Program-made: the position numbers and the translations under genes
Assembly (NCBI RefSeq): GCF_024362385.1
Contig: NZ_CP101466.1
Span: 2,170,001 to 2,234,000 of the forward strand
Origin: Arthrobacter sp. DNA4
GTDB taxonomy: Bacteria; Actinomycetota; Actinomycetes; Actinomycetales; Micrococcaceae
DNA length: 64,000 nt
Direction: 5' to 3'
The notes under the pieces: model-generated
Database searches by the model: none
The model's input: only the letters and a program-made list of their open reading frames with translations
Told to the model about the DNA's origin: nothing
Shown here: positions 45,501 to 53,821 of the stretch, one piece after another
Layout: the number at the start of each line of letters is the position of its first letter
Numbering within the stretch: the first letter of the stretch is position 1

Positions 45501-45888
45501 CATTTCGCCCCGCTCTGCCATCGAGGCGAAGGTGCTTGTGACGGACCGCATGAGGCCGCTGGCAGTTGGCGGCCACACCGTGCACCAGATCGGTCTGCCC
45601 TACCACTGGGGCGTGGGCAGCAACGCGGTGGTCAGCGGTGACGCGGCCAACGACCTGCTGGGTGTGACGCTGGACCCCAACGTCCAGATCCAGGAATCCA
45701 AGGTGGCCTCCTGCGACATCCGTCCGGGCCGCCGCCCGCGTGGCGAAGAACTCCTCGCCCTGGTTGCCGAGTACCAGACGAGGGCCGGTCTGACCCCCGA
45801 GACCGGTAACCAAGCGGTCACCGACCCCGCGGCGGAAGGCATTGATCCTCGGGGGAAAGATGGCGACGCCGATGGTGGGCCGGGATGA
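42556..45888 (+). CDS. Formate dehydrogenase alpha subunit, selenocysteine-containing
   Basis: Molybdenum/tungsten bis-MGD enzyme oxidising formate to CO2. Read through one TGA it has 1110 residues. The start is taken as ATG 42556, which keeps a conserved-looking leader (LQWPVVRQLS); GTG 42634 is an alternative. The N-terminal [4Fe-4S] cluster reads CPYCAVGCGQ and later CPKG. TGA at 43120-43122 (residue 189) stands in NQAR-I-Sec-HSATVPSLG, exactly where this family has Sec or Cys as the metal ligand. The frame continues intact with FGRGGATQSLQDM and then GSNMAECHPVG. A SECIS hairpin follows. FeS and NrfD subunits and sel genes lie downstream. Confidence 0.93.
43134..43152 (+). promoter_or_regulatory. 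SECIS element (apical hairpin)
   Basis: GGTTCCC (43134-43140), loop AGTTT (43141-43145) and GGGAGCC (43146-43152) give a seven-pair stem with one G-U pair. Eleven bases separate it from the TGA codon, the distance known for bacterial SECIS elements recognised by SelB, and the loop contains the GU expected at the tip. It is coding sequence at the same time. Confidence 0.82.
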
Positions 45889-45921
45889 TGAGCGTCATCG
45901 TCGGGCACATACATTGACCGG

Positions 45922-45953
45922 CCCGGAACGCTGTCTGCCGGCAGCGTTCCGGG
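45922..45953 (+). other. Intercistronic hairpin between fdhA and fdhB
   Basis: CCCGGAACGCTG (45922-45933) and CAGCGTTCCGGG (45942-45953) are perfect 12-base arms over TCTGCCGG. No T-run follows and the next gene starts 26 bases on, so it probably stabilises or processes the mRNA or tunes the subunit ratio. Confidence 0.6.
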
Positions 45954-45978
45954 TATCGACGCGACGTTGGAGAACTAG

Positions 45979-46989
45979 ATGGGCCAGCTGTCCGGACCGA
46001 CCGACCCCACCGCCGATGCCCATTGGGAGCACAACCATCCGCGCAAGGGGTTCTTTACCGACACCTCGATCTGTATCGGCTGCAAGGCCTGCGAGGTCGC
46101 CTGCAAGGAATGGAACCACAACCCGCAGGACGGCAACCTGGAACTGCTCGGATCCTCCTACGACAACACCGGATCCCTGGGCGCCAGCACCTGGCGGCAT
46201 GTTGCCTTCATCGAGCAAGGCCAGGACCGCATCGTCGAGGCACGGGAATCGGGCCGGGCCCTGGTCAGCCTCGGCATGCCCCGCATCGGTCCCCCCACCC
46301 CCGCAGCGTCCGCCCCGGCGGATCTGGCGGAGGCGGACACCACGCCGCCTGACACAGCAGACTTCCGCTGGCTGATGTCCTCTGACGTCTGCAAGCATTG
46401 CACCCACGCCGGGTGCCTTGACGTATGCCCCACGGGAGCGCTGTTCCGGACCGAGTTCGGCACCGTGGTGGTTCAGGACGACGTCTGCAACGGCTGCGGA
46501 ACGTGCGTGGCCGGGTGCCCCTTCGGCGTGATCGAGCGCCGCAGTAACGGCACAGTGAAGGTGGCCACCAGCAGGGAAGACCAGCACGCCGGGCATCCCG
46601 ACGTCCCCAACGTAGGCATCGCCCAGAAGTGCACCCTCTGCTACGACCGGCTGGTGGCCGACGAGACGCCCGCCTGCGCCAAGGCCTGCCCGACGACGTC
46701 CATCAAGTTCGGCGACCACGACGACATGGTGGAGGCAGCCCGGGAACGGGTTGCCGACCTGCACGCCAAAGGCCTCACCGAGGCAAGGCTTTACGGTGCG
46801 AACGAAAATGACGGCGTCGGCGGAACCGGCTCCGTCTTCCTGCTGCTCGATGAACCGGAGGTCTACGGACTTCCGCCGGACCCGCGCGTACCCACAGCTG
46901 ATCTGCCAACGATGTACCGGCGGGCCGGGATGGCGGTAGCAGGCATGGCCGCCGCCGCTGCGCTGGCCTTCCTGGGAGGACGCGCGTGA
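45979..46989 (+). CDS. Formate dehydrogenase beta subunit, 4Fe-4S ferredoxin type
   Basis: Electron-transfer subunit of 336 residues from ATG 45979 with TTGGAGAA upstream. Four cysteine clusters: CIGCKACEVAC near 32-42, CKHCTHAGCLDVC near 138-150, CNGCGTCVAGC near 169-179, and CTLCYDRLVADETPACAKAC near 218-237. A C-terminal hydrophobic segment (AGMAVAGMAAAAALAFLGG) near 315-333 anchors it in the membrane, as in FdnH/FdoH-type subunits. It ends in a GTGA overlap with the NrfD-like gene. It passes electrons from the selenoprotein to the membrane subunit. Confidence 0.92.
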   Translation: MGQLSGPTDPTADAHWEHNHPRKGFFTDTSICIGCKACEVACKEWNHNPQDGNLELLGSSYDNTGSLGASTWRHVAFIEQGQDRIVEARESGRALVSLGMPRIGPPTPAASAPADLAEADTTPPDTADFRWLMSSDVCKHCTHAGCLDVCPTGALFRTEFGTVVVQDDVCNGCGTCVAGCPFGVIERRSNGTVKVATSREDQHAGHPDVPNVGIAQKCTLCYDRLVADETPACAKACPTTSIKFGDHDDMVEAARERVADLHAKGLTEARLYGANENDGVGGTGSVFLLLDEPEVYGLPPDPRVPTADLPTMYRRAGMAVAGMAAAAALAFLGGRA

Positions 46990-48077
46990 CACTTTCCGAG
47001 TTCGATAGTTTCCGGCCAGCAGAGCCCGCACGCCGCCGTCGGGAGGGCGGCAAGCGGGGGACGGGCCGCCGCCGGGACAACGGTGACGGCTCCCGGGAAA
47101 TGCCGATGGTGCCCGAGCCGGAATTCACCTCGTACTACGGCCGTTCCGTAGTGAAACCTGCTCCCTGGGGCGACGACGTGGCGATCTACCTCTTCCTGGG
47201 TGGCGTGGCAGCCGGTTCGGCCCTCCTGGGCGCCGGCGGCCAACTGACCGGACGCCCGGCGCTGCGCAGGAACGCCCGGCTGGGCGCCCTGGCAGCGGTG
47301 AGCGCTGGTGCGGTTGCCTTGGTGAAGGACCTGGGCTTACCGGAGCGTTTCCTGCACATGCTGCGGACTTTCAAGGTCACCTCCCCGATGAGTGTGGGCT
47401 CGTGGATCCTCAGCGCATTCAGCGCCGGCGCCGGCGTCTCGGCCGTGGCGGAAATCGACCGGATGAGCGGCGACCGGCTGCCGCTGGGTCCGTTGCGCAA
47501 GGTGCTGCGCGCTGTGGAAGGACCGGCAGGCATCGAAGCTGCGGTGTTCGCCGGGCCGCTGGCGGCGTACACGGCCGTCCTGCTCGGTGACACAGCCACA
47601 CCGACGTGGAACGCGGCCCACGAGGAATTGCCTTTCGTTTTCGTGAGTTCGGCCTGCCTCGCGTCTGCCGGGCTCGCCATGGTCACCACGCCGGTGCGCG
47701 AGACGGGTCCTGCGCGGAAACTGGCCGTGCTCGGCGTCCTGGGAGATGTCGTGGCCATGAAGGTGATGGAGCACCGGATGGACCCGGTGGCCGCGGAACC
47801 ACTGCACCACGGCAAGGCCGGCGCCATGCTGAAGTGGAGCGAGCGGTTGGCCGTGGCCGGCGGCCTGGGCACACTGCTGGGCGGACGAAACCGGATGGTC
47901 GCCGCCGCTTCGGGGCTGGCACTGCTGACCGCCTCGGCCCTGACCCGGTTTGGTGTGTTCGAGGCAGGGCTCGCCTCTGCCAGGGACCCGCGGTACACCA
48001 TCGAACCGCAGAAGAACCGGCTCGCAGCCCGCCGCGCCGCCGGTGTTACCGGCGACGCAATCACCACCGGCAGCTGA
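46986..48077 (+). CDS. NrfD/PsrC-family membrane subunit of formate dehydrogenase
   Basis: Integral membrane protein of 363 residues from GTG 46986. A basic, disordered N-terminus (about 1-55) precedes SYYGRSVVKPAPWGDDVAIY, which is typical of NrfD proteins, and eight or so membrane segments follow (LFLGGVAAGSALLGAGGQL, WILSAFSAGAGVSAVAEI, AGIEAAVFAGPLAAYTAVLL and others). Such subunits hand electrons to menaquinone without haem, taking the place of the cytochrome b subunit of Fdn/Fdo. The overlap with the beta subunit gene shows a single operon. Confidence 0.88.
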   Translation: MTLSEFDSFRPAEPARRRREGGKRGTGRRRDNGDGSREMPMVPEPEFTSYYGRSVVKPAPWGDDVAIYLFLGGVAAGSALLGAGGQLTGRPALRRNARLGALAAVSAGAVALVKDLGLPERFLHMLRTFKVTSPMSVGSWILSAFSAGAGVSAVAEIDRMSGDRLPLGPLRKVLRAVEGPAGIEAAVFAGPLAAYTAVLLGDTATPTWNAAHEELPFVFVSSACLASAGLAMVTTPVRETGPARKLAVLGVLGDVVAMKVMEHRMDPVAAEPLHHGKAGAMLKWSERLAVAGGLGTLLGGRNRMVAAASGLALLTASALTRFGVFEAGLASARDPRYTIEPQKNRLAARRAAGVTGDAITTGS

Positions 48078-48092
48078 GGCAGCTGCCGGGTT

Positions 48093-49118
48093 TCAGCGGA
48101 TCTGAATACCCTGCCCCGCAGTGGTATGGCCGATTACGGGGTGGCCCGGCAGCTCGCCCACCACCAGCAGGCCGCCGGACGTCTGCGCATCGGCCAGCAG
48201 CAGCAGATCATCCTCGGTGATGCCCGGTGCGGCCTCCAGGTGCGGACGTACCCAGTCGAGGTTGCGCCGGGTCCCGCCCGAGACGAAGCCGTCCTGGAGT
48301 GCCTCGCGGGCTCCATCGATCAGCGGTACGGCTTTCAGGTCGATGACGGCGCCCACTTCCGAGGCGCGGACCATCTTGTAAAGGTGCCCCAGCAGGCCAA
48401 AACCGGTTACGTCAGTGGCTGCACGAACGCCGGCGGCCACCGCCGCCTCGGAGGCGTCGCGGTTCAGTGCCGCCATCGTCTCCACGGCTTCGGCAAACAC
48501 CTCACCGGTCTGCTTGTGCCGGTTATTGAGGAGACCGACGCCGAGTGGCTTGGTCAGAGTGATGGGCAAACCCGGCCGGGCGGCGTCGTTGCGCAGCAAG
48601 CGGTCGGGATGGGCGACGCCGGTGACGGCCATGCCGTACTTGGGCTCCGGATCATCAATGGAGTGCCCGCCGAGCACGGGGCACCCCGCCTGGGACGCCA
48701 CGCTCAGGCCACCGCGCAGGACCTCGGTCATCAATTCCATCGGCAGGACGCCGCGGGGCCAGCCGACGAGGTTGATCGCCGTGACGGGCTTACCGCCCAT
48801 GGCGTAGATGTCCGACAGGGCATTGGCGGCGGCAATGCGGCCCCAGTCATATGCATCGTTGACAACGGGGGTGAAAAAGTCGGCGGTGGTCAGGACCGCA
48901 AGATCATCGCGCACCAGGACCGCCGCAGCGTCGTCGCCGCTGTCAAGGCCCACAAGGACCTCCGCGCCGGGTTGGCCGATGAGGCCACGGACCGCATCTT
49001 CGAGTTCGCCGGGAGGAATTTTGCACGCGCAGCCGCCGCCGTGGGCATAGTCGGTGAGCCGGAATGCGCCGGTGGCACCATGATCGAGTTGCTGGACTGA
49101 CATCTGAGCCTCATTCAC
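48093..49118 (-). CDS. selD: Selenide, water dikinase
   Basis: Makes selenophosphate, the selenium donor for Sec-tRNA, from selenide and ATP. It has 341 residues. The glycine-rich N-terminal loop GGGCACKIPPGEL places C30 and K33 at the catalytic positions (Cys17 and Lys20 in E. coli). Other marks are GLDSGDDAAAV, LTTADFFTPVVNDAYDWGRI, then AANALSDIYAMGGKP, and ATDVTGFGLLGHL. The active site uses Cys, not Sec. It is on the strand opposite to selC, selA and selB, with its start 45 bases from the tRNA. Confidence 0.96.
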   Translation of the reverse strand: MNEAQMSVQQLDHGATGAFRLTDYAHGGGCACKIPPGELEDAVRGLIGQPGAEVLVGLDSGDDAAAVLVRDDLAVLTTADFFTPVVNDAYDWGRIAAANALSDIYAMGGKPVTAINLVGWPRGVLPMELMTEVLRGGLSVASQAGCPVLGGHSIDDPEPKYGMAVTGVAHPDRLLRNDAARPGLPITLTKPLGVGLLNNRHKQTGEVFAEAVETMAALNRDASEAAVAAGVRAATDVTGFGLLGHLYKMVRASEVGAVIDLKAVPLIDGAREALQDGFVSGGTRRNLDWVRPHLEAAPGITEDDLLLLADAQTSGGLLVVGELPGHPVIGHTTAGQGIQIR

Positions 49119-49162
49119 CCGCCCAGCGTACCCTCCAAGGCAACCCTGCTATATTGAGGCGC

Positions 49163-49257
49163 GGTGGCGTCCGGGTCCTGGTGGGCCCCCCGGTCTTCAA
49201 AACCGGTGAGGCTGAGCATCTCGGCCTGGCGGGTTCGATTCCCGTCCGCCACCGCCA
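49163..49257 (+). tRNA. selC: tRNA-Sec (anticodon TCA)
   Basis: A 95-base tRNA including encoded CCA (49255-49257). Acceptor arms are GGTGGCG at the 5' end and CGCCACC at 49247-49253, with G54 as discriminator. The anticodon arm is CCGGT-CTTCAAA-ACCGG with TCA at 49197-49199, reading UGA. A long variable arm (GAGGCTGAGCATCTCGGCCT) and a T-arm GCGGG-TTCGATT-CCCGT follow. The long D-arm and variable arm and the opal anticodon identify it as the selenocysteine tRNA. It lies between selD and selA. Confidence 0.95.
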
Positions 49258-49293
49258 ACTTTCGGCAGCGAATGCCGCGATATGAGGAGGGCT

Positions 49294-50625
49294 GTGGACC
49301 ACGTCGATCCCCGGCGCCTGATTCCCCGCACAAATGACCTGCTGGCCTTGCCTGCCGTCCGCGAAGCCCGCACCCGGCTGAACGAGCGCGTCATCCGCGA
49401 ACTTGTCCGGGACGTCCAGGAGCAGGCCCGGCGCGGCGGGCTGCCCCCCGGCCAGGTGGAACCGGCCCTGCTGGCGGCCGTCGCTGCGCGTGCGGCAACC
49501 ACCCTGCGCCCGGTGCTGAACGCCACCGGCGTCATCGTCCACACAAACCTTGGGCGCGCCCCTCTTTCTGAAGGTGCAGTGGAAGCTCTCGTCGCGGCCA
49601 GCGGCTACGTCGATGTGGAGCTGGACCTGTCAGACGGCAGCCGCTCCCGCCGGGGCGCCGGTGCCCGGGCGGCACTGCTGGCCGCCTGTCCCGCCGCCGA
49701 GGACGCACTGGTGGTCAACAACGGAGCCGCGGCGCTGGTGCTGGCCACGACAGCCTTCGCCGCTGGCCGGGAAGTGGTGGTGAGCCGCGGCGAACTCGTT
49801 GAAATTGGTGCCGGATTCAGGCTGACGGACCTGATGGAATCCACCGGTGCCAGGCTTCGCGAGGTGGGCACCACCAACCGAACGCACCTGCACGACTACG
49901 CCGGAGCCCTCGGTCCTGACACCGGATGCGTCCTAAAGGTCCATCCAAGCAACTTCCGGGTTGACGGTTTTACCTCAGCTGTTCCCATCAATGAGCTGAG
50001 CCGCCTGGCCTCGGCCAACGGCGTCCCCCTCGTGGCCGACCTGGGCAGCGGACTGCTGGCCCCCGACCCGTTCCTGCCGGATGAACCGGATGCCGCCTCC
50101 GCCCTGGCGAGCGGCGCCGACGTCGTCATCGCCAGCGGGGACAAACTCCTGGGCGGCCCCCAGGCGGGGTTGCTGCTGGGCCGCAAGGAGGTCATCGCCC
50201 GGCTGGCCCGCCACCCGCTCGCCCGCGCCGTCAGGGCAGACAAACTTGTCCTCGCCGCCCTGGAAGCAACGGTTGCGGGCGGGCCGCCGCCCGTCGTGCA
50301 GGCGCTGCACACCGACGTCGGGCAGTTACGCGGCCGTACGGACCGGCTTGCCCGGGAACTGGGCGTACCCGTGGTCCCGCATGACGGCAGGGTAGGGGGT
50401 GGCGGCGCCCCCGGCGTACCCCTGCCCGGGTGGGCACTCCGGCTCCCCGAAGGACTTGCGCGTCCCCTGCGGACCGGCGACCCGGCCGTGCTGCCGCGCG
50501 TCCACGACGGCTCCTGCCTGGTCGATCTGCGCTGCGTGCCCGAAAAGGACGATGACCGGATTGTCGAGGCGGTACGGCGTGCCCTGGCAACCCTTGATGT
50601 TGCGGATGCAGGGAGGGCGGGCTGA
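49294..50625 (+). CDS. selA: L-seryl-tRNA(Sec) selenium transferase
   Basis: PLP enzyme converting Ser-tRNA(Sec) to Sec-tRNA(Sec). It has 443 residues from GTG 49294, which lies just behind GAGGAGGG; the ATG at 49282 is inside that box and less likely. Features: RRLIPRTNDLLALPAVREA at the N-terminus, ATGVIVHTNLGRAPLSE, VVNNGAAALVLATTA, and the PLP lysine K284 in SGDKLLGGPQAG. Length is normal. selB follows with a three-base gap. Confidence 0.95.
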   Translation: MDHVDPRRLIPRTNDLLALPAVREARTRLNERVIRELVRDVQEQARRGGLPPGQVEPALLAAVAARAATTLRPVLNATGVIVHTNLGRAPLSEGAVEALVAASGYVDVELDLSDGSRSRRGAGARAALLAACPAAEDALVVNNGAAALVLATTAFAAGREVVVSRGELVEIGAGFRLTDLMESTGARLREVGTTNRTHLHDYAGALGPDTGCVLKVHPSNFRVDGFTSAVPINELSRLASANGVPLVADLGSGLLAPDPFLPDEPDAASALASGADVVIASGDKLLGGPQAGLLLGRKEVIARLARHPLARAVRADKLVLAALEATVAGGPPPVVQALHTDVGQLRGRTDRLARELGVPVVPHDGRVGGGGAPGVPLPGWALRLPEGLARPLRTGDPAVLPRVHDGSCLVDLRCVPEKDDDRIVEAVRRALATLDVADAGRAG

Positions 50626-50628
50626 ACC

Positions 50629-52423
50629 GTGCACGTCATTGCCACAGCCGGGCACGTCGATTCCGGTAAAAGCACACTGGTCCGCGCCCTCACCGGCATG
50701 GAGCCCGACCGCTGGGAGGAAGAACGGCGCCGCGGGCTGACCATTGACCTGGGGTATGCCTGGACCACGCTGCCGTCCGGACAGGACGTGGCGTTCGTCG
50801 ATGTACCGGGCCACGAACGTTTCCTGGGCAACATGCTCGCCGGCATCGGACCTGCGCCGGTGGTCTGCTTCGTGGTGGCCGCCGACGAAGGCTGGCAGGC
50901 GCAGTCGAGCGACCACCGGGACGCCGTCGCTGCACTGGGCATTGAACACGGCGTCGTGGTGCTGAGCCGCGCGGACCGGGCATCCGGGCAGCGGGTTGCG
51001 GAGGTGCTCGCGCGGACCCGAACGGAACTGGCCGGGACCGGCCTGCAGGACGCGCCCGCAGTAGCTGTATCCGCCATCGACGGCACGGGCCTGGCTGACC
51101 TGCGTGCAGCGCTCGACGGCGTACTGGCCAACGTGCCTCATCCCACCACGGATGGGCGGGTCCGGTTGTGGGTGGACCGTTCGTTCACCATCACCGGTTC
51201 CGGGACGGTGGTGACCGGGACACTGGCAGCAGGAACGCTCGCCCAGGGTGACCGGCTGGAACTGATCGGCCACGTCGATTCCCGGCCGGTGGTGGTCCGT
51301 GGCCTGCAAAGCCGGGACACCTCGTACGCCTCGGTGGAACCGGTCAGCCGGGTGGCGCTGAACCTGCGCGACGTTGCCGCAACGGATATCCGCCGCGGTG
51401 ACGCGCTGGTTACCCCGGACGCATGGCCCACCACAGCAGTGGTGGGAATCCAGCGCACCACCGGGGTGGCCTACACCGAGGTCCCGGAACAGCTCATGGT
51501 GCACGTTGGCACGGCGTCCGTGCCGGCCCGGCTGCGCCCCTTCGGCGCCGACCATGCCCGGCTGGTCCTCGACAGGCACCTGCCCCTCGTCCTGGGGGAC
51601 CGCCTGGTGCTGCGCGATCCCGGAAGCCGTTCGGTGCTGGGCGGCGCGCGTATCCTCGATGCCGACCCACCGGCCTTGCGGCGGCGCGGTGACGGCGCCC
51701 ACTGGGCGGAGCGTCTTGCAGGAATGGACCCCGCCGGAGACGTACTGTCAGAGGTTGCAGCCCGCAGGGCTGTGCAGGCGGAACACCTGCGCCGGCTAGG
51801 ACTGCTGCCCGGGCATGACGCGGAGGCACCCGCCGGCGTACAGGTCATCGAGGACTGGTGGGTGCACGCTCCCGTCCTTGAGGCCTGGCAGCATCAGCTG
51901 CGCACCGCGGTCCAGGCGCTGCAGGAGCGGGACGCCCTGGCCCCAGGCCTTTCCATGGGTGCGGCGCGGGACCTGCTCACGTTGCCCGACGAGAAGCTGC
52001 TTTCCCACGTCATCCGCGGTGCCGGCCTGGAACAGGACGGCGGACACGTCCGGCTGCCTGGCAGCCAGGGCAACCTTGGTCCCATCGAGCGGCAATCGCC
52101 ACACTGGAGGGCAGGCTCAGCGCGGATGCCTTCCGTGCCCCCGAAGCCGATGAGCTGGCGGCACTCGGCCTCGGTGCCCGCGAGCTCGCAGCCGCTGAAC
52201 GCACCGGGCGCCTGCTGCGCCTGCGCGACGGGGTGGTGCTGCTGCCCACCGCCCCGGCGCTTGCCATGCGCACCCTCGCCACTTGGACCAGCCCTTCACC
52301 ACGAGCCAGGCCCGCCAGGCGCTGGGCACAACACGCCGGATCGCGGTTCCGCTGCTGGAGCACCTGGATTCGCGCGGCTGGACCAAGAGGCTGGATGCAG
52401 GACACCGCACGGTGGTGCGCTGA
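50629..52423 (+). pseudogene. selB: Selenocysteine-specific elongation factor SelB, two frameshifts near the C-terminus
   Basis: GTPase carrying Sec-tRNA(Sec) to the ribosome at SECIS-marked UGA codons. The start is GTG 50629. The P-loop GHVDSGKST is at 8-16, RRRGLTIDLGY and DVPGHERF follow, then EF-Tu-like domains 2 and 3 (VDRSFTITGSGTVVTGTL). After PIE at 52089 the family sequence continues one frame over (AIATLEGRLSADAFRAPEAD) and shifts again at about 52282 (LDQPFTTSQARQALGTTRR), ending at TGA 52421-52423. Each shift is repaired by one base (GAG-GCG and ACC-TTG). If real, the SECIS-binding winged helices are lost; sequencing error is equally plausible. Confidence 0.87.
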
Positions 52424-52465
52424 CCCGCCGTCGGCCAGGAAGAGCGGTGCCCGGCCTACTGAGGG

Positions 52466-52981
52466 TTAGGCAGGGTCCGCTGCCTGCACGTGGTGCAGGA
52501 TGTCGTCCACGACCCGGGAAAGCGGCGCGGTGGCGTCGATCGGAATGCCGCCCGGCGGGATCTCTTCCCGTGTTCCGTGCAGGTGTTCGATCAGCTGCCG
52601 CTCCGCCGGCTGCCCTCCCCATTCGTCTGCCGGACGCTGGTCGAGGCGCCGCCTCAATGTGCCCAGGTCCACCTCAAGGACGAAGACGCCGTCGAACAGA
52701 TCGATGAACTTGGCGAGGTTTCTCGACCCGCCGCAGAAGAACGTCACCGCGTCCCGCTGGTCTGCTGCCTCGGCCCGGACGTCGGCGACTCTCCAGATGT
52801 GGTGCCTGTGCACAGCGACGCCGGTGACGCCCCCCAAGGGTTCGCCGGTTTCCGGATCACCCTGATAGGCAAGTTCACGGTCTCCGTTGATGGCGTGGTA
52901 GCCGCGCCGCCGCAATTCGTTGCAGACCGCGGTCTTGCCCGTGCCCGAGCCGCCCTCGATAAGGTAATTCTTCCTGCCCAT
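52466..52981 (-). CDS. P-loop kinase/AAA-like nucleoside-binding protein
   Basis: Small ATPase of 171 residues. The Walker A motif GGSGTGKTAVCNEL is at about 10-23, followed by RRRGYHAINGDRELAYQGDPE. A lid-like region is rich in arginine (VDLGTLRRRLDQRPADEW), as in adenylate- and shikimate-kinase-type P-loop enzymes. No substrate motif is decisive. Similar proteins are annotated only as nucleoside kinase or ATPase. It is head-to-head with the transglycosylase gene, with starts five bases apart. Confidence 0.72.
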   Translation of the reverse strand: MGRKNYLIEGGSGTGKTAVCNELRRRGYHAINGDRELAYQGDPETGEPLGGVTGVAVHRHHIWRVADVRAEAADQRDAVTFFCGGSRNLAKFIDLFDGVFVLEVDLGTLRRRLDQRPADEWGGQPAERQLIEHLHGTREEIPPGGIPIDATAPLSRVVDDILHHVQAADPA

Positions 52982-52986
52982 GCCTG

Positions 52987-53781
52987 ATGGTACCGATGAG
53001 GGAGAGCCCGGAATGGTTTGATTGGTCAGTGCTCCGTGTAAAACGCTTTGTGGCCCTTAGCCTGTTCGTGGTCTGCGCGAGCGCAGTTTTCTCGTTCTGG
53101 CTGCTGGGCCAGCCCGGCGCCGGAGCCCGTACGGCCGTTTTCCTGCCCCCGCGTGCGGGAGCCAAGCTTCAGCCGGGGCCCGATGGCATCGCCACCGCCG
53201 TGAACGTCACGCGAAGCCCGGACGCCGAGTGGCTTGGCACGGCTGCCGCCCACACCGGAATCCCTGCACCGGCGCTGCGTGCCTATGTCAATGCGGCCCT
53301 TGCCGCCAATGAATCCGCTCCGAAGTGTGGCATCGGCTGGAACACGCTCGCCGCCGTCGGCTTCGTCGAATCAGCCCACGGCACGTACGGTGGCGGCAGC
53401 TTGAGCCCCGCCGGCCAGGCCAGCGGCCCGATCGTGGGCCCCAGCCTCAACGGCGCGGGATTCGCCGCCATAGCCGACACCGACGGCGGCGCCCTGGACG
53501 GCGACGCGAGTTGGGACCACGCGGTGGGACCGATGCAGTTCATTCCCTCCACATGGCGGATCGCAGGCAGGGACGGGAATGGAGACGGGGCGGCGGACCC
53601 GTTCAACATCGATGACGCCGCCCTCAGTGCGGCCACGTATCTTTGCGGCCACGGGCGCGACCTCACCACAGCGCAGGGCTGGACAGCTGCCATTTACGCC
53701 TACAACCAGTCCGACGCCTACATCCGCCAGGTGAGCTCCCAGGCCACCTCCTACGCCGCGAAAACGGGCACCGCCGGTTGA
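52987..53781 (+). CDS. Secreted lytic transglycosylase-like protein
   Basis: Cell-wall-active protein of about 264 residues. The start is uncertain: ATG 52987, ATG 52996 or a GTG near 53035 just before the signal segment (FVALSLFVVCASAVFSFWLL). After export, the lysozyme-like domain spans about 80-255 with WNTLAAVGFVESAHGTYGG carrying the catalytic glutamate, GPMQFIPSTWRIAGRDGNGD, then AADPFNIDDAALSAATYLC, and AIYAYNQSDAYIRQV. This is the MltB-like form common in actinobacteria. It would cut peptidoglycan glycan strands. Confidence 0.87.
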   Translation: MVPMRESPEWFDWSVLRVKRFVALSLFVVCASAVFSFWLLGQPGAGARTAVFLPPRAGAKLQPGPDGIATAVNVTRSPDAEWLGTAAAHTGIPAPALRAYVNAALAANESAPKCGIGWNTLAAVGFVESAHGTYGGGSLSPAGQASGPIVGPSLNGAGFAAIADTDGGALDGDASWDHAVGPMQFIPSTWRIAGRDGNGDGAADPFNIDDAALSAATYLCGHGRDLTTAQGWTAAIYAYNQSDAYIRQVSSQATSYAAKTGTAG

Positions 53782-53821
53782 CTGGATCCCGCGGCGTCCC
53801 CGGATCCGTTCCACGGGCCGG

